This document shows, piece after piece, positions 63,774 through 64,000 of a stretch of DNA of 64,000 bases. The notes under the pieces were generated by a model. It saw only the letters and a list, made by a program, of their open reading frames with translations. It had not been told where the DNA came from and ran no database searches. The position numbers were made by a program, and so were the translations under genes. Within the stretch, counting starts at the first letter, position 1. Every line of letters begins with the position of its first letter. The DNA lies in the NCBI RefSeq assembly GCF_052115445.1, contig NZ_JBFRGR010000009.1:202240-266239 (forward strand). The letters run 5' to 3'. This DNA comes from Paenibacillus_E sp052115445. GTDB taxonomy: Bacteria; Bacillota; Bacilli; Paenibacillales; NBRC-103111.

Positions 63774-64000
63774 ATGTACGAACATCTCGTTGTATTCAAG
63801 TTCAATACTAATGTCACGCCAATCAAGCAACAGGAATTGCTGGATCAATTGTTATCGTTTCGGGATCGTATCCCCGGGATATTTGATATAAGTGCAGGCA
63901 TCAACGTAACTGAAGAAACGGAAAATATTAAGGGCTATACTCTCGGATTACGGGTAACGTTTGAAGACCTTGCGTCGCTGCGTTCATATGGTCCGCATCC
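63774..64000 (+). CDS. Dabb-family stress-responsive A/B barrel protein (3' partial)
   Basis: The frame runs from ATG 63774, after AAAAAAGGAG at 63756, to the window end without a stop (75 codons). MYEHLVVFKFN, then LLSFRDRIPGIFDISAGINV and YTLGLRVTFEDLASLRSY match the Dabb domain, a ferredoxin-like dimeric barrel of about 100 residues. Its role is unknown; members occur in stress and secondary metabolism. Confidence 0.75.
   Translation, partial: MYEHLVVFKFNTNVTPIKQQELLDQLLSFRDRIPGIFDISAGINVTEETENIKGYTLGLRVTFEDLASLRSYGPH

Overview
The window reads as chromosomal DNA of a plant-polysaccharide-degrading, Gram-positive endospore former, most likely Paenibacillus or a close relative. The evidence is strong AAGGAGG-type ribosome binding sites, TTG/GTG starts, lipoprotein signal peptides, an SLH-anchored surface enzyme, YesM/YesN-type two-component regulation, CcpA-like cre sites, CUT1 sugar transporters without their own ATPase, and a fragment of a sporulation-type sigma factor. 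The sequence is draft quality: six single N bases (791, 4919, 31461, 46993, 47014, 52780) and one probable one-base frameshift (near 38340). No rRNA, tRNA, CRISPR array, transposase or phage gene was seen.

Region 1 (1-13942) attacks pectin outside the cell. It holds the end of a large GH106/GH2-like glycosidase, a secreted multidomain protein, a 1631-residue fusion of pectin methylesterase (CE8) and pectate lyase (PL1), a secreted Ig-like protein, and a GH78 alpha-L-rhamnosidase. Region 2 (14053-25926) is one long same-strand block: sensor kinase, sugar-binding lipoprotein, two permeases, AraC-type response regulator, a GH127-like beta-L-arabinofuranosidase candidate, an Asp/Glu-racemase-fold protein with a single cysteine, a RuBisCO-like protein that keeps the RuBisCO catalytic residues, and a DUF1537 sugar-acid kinase. 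The last two match the enzyme types known from D-apiose catabolism. Apiose, rhamnose and beta-L-arabinofuranose all occur in rhamnogalacturonan II, so the block may import and dismantle RG-II side-chain fragments.

Region 3 (25996-27831, plus 33702-33768) is a gene graveyard: remnants of a LacI regulator, a nucleoside hydrolase, a sporulation sigma factor and ABC ATPases. Between these lies an intact membrane AraC regulator with a second sugar ABC transporter (27892-33621). A GH27-type cell-surface enzyme with X2/CBM and SLH modules follows on the minus strand (33911-38597), apparently frameshifted.

Region 4 (38925-47490) is a malonate decarboxylase locus: a divergent LysR regulator, a carboxylesterase directly upstream of mdcA, then mdcB, mdcC, a fused mdcD-mdcE, mdcG and mdcH. 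No malonate transporter is present; the esterase suggests that malonate may be released from malonyl esters.

Region 5 (47740-60601) looks like an arabinan/galactan-type side-chain locus: an ArsR-type regulator with a large C-terminal domain, a third sugar ABC transporter behind a promoter overlapped by a cre site, a lipid- or membrane-anchored GH43, a sialidase-fold (possibly GH93) enzyme, a GH2 enzyme, an aldo/keto reductase and a second GH43. Region 6 (60657-64000) is mixed: a NUDIX hydrolase, a GGDEF-protein remnant, a TetR-map pair, a possible 19-residue leader peptide before a P-loop kinase-like gene, and the start of a Dabb-family protein.
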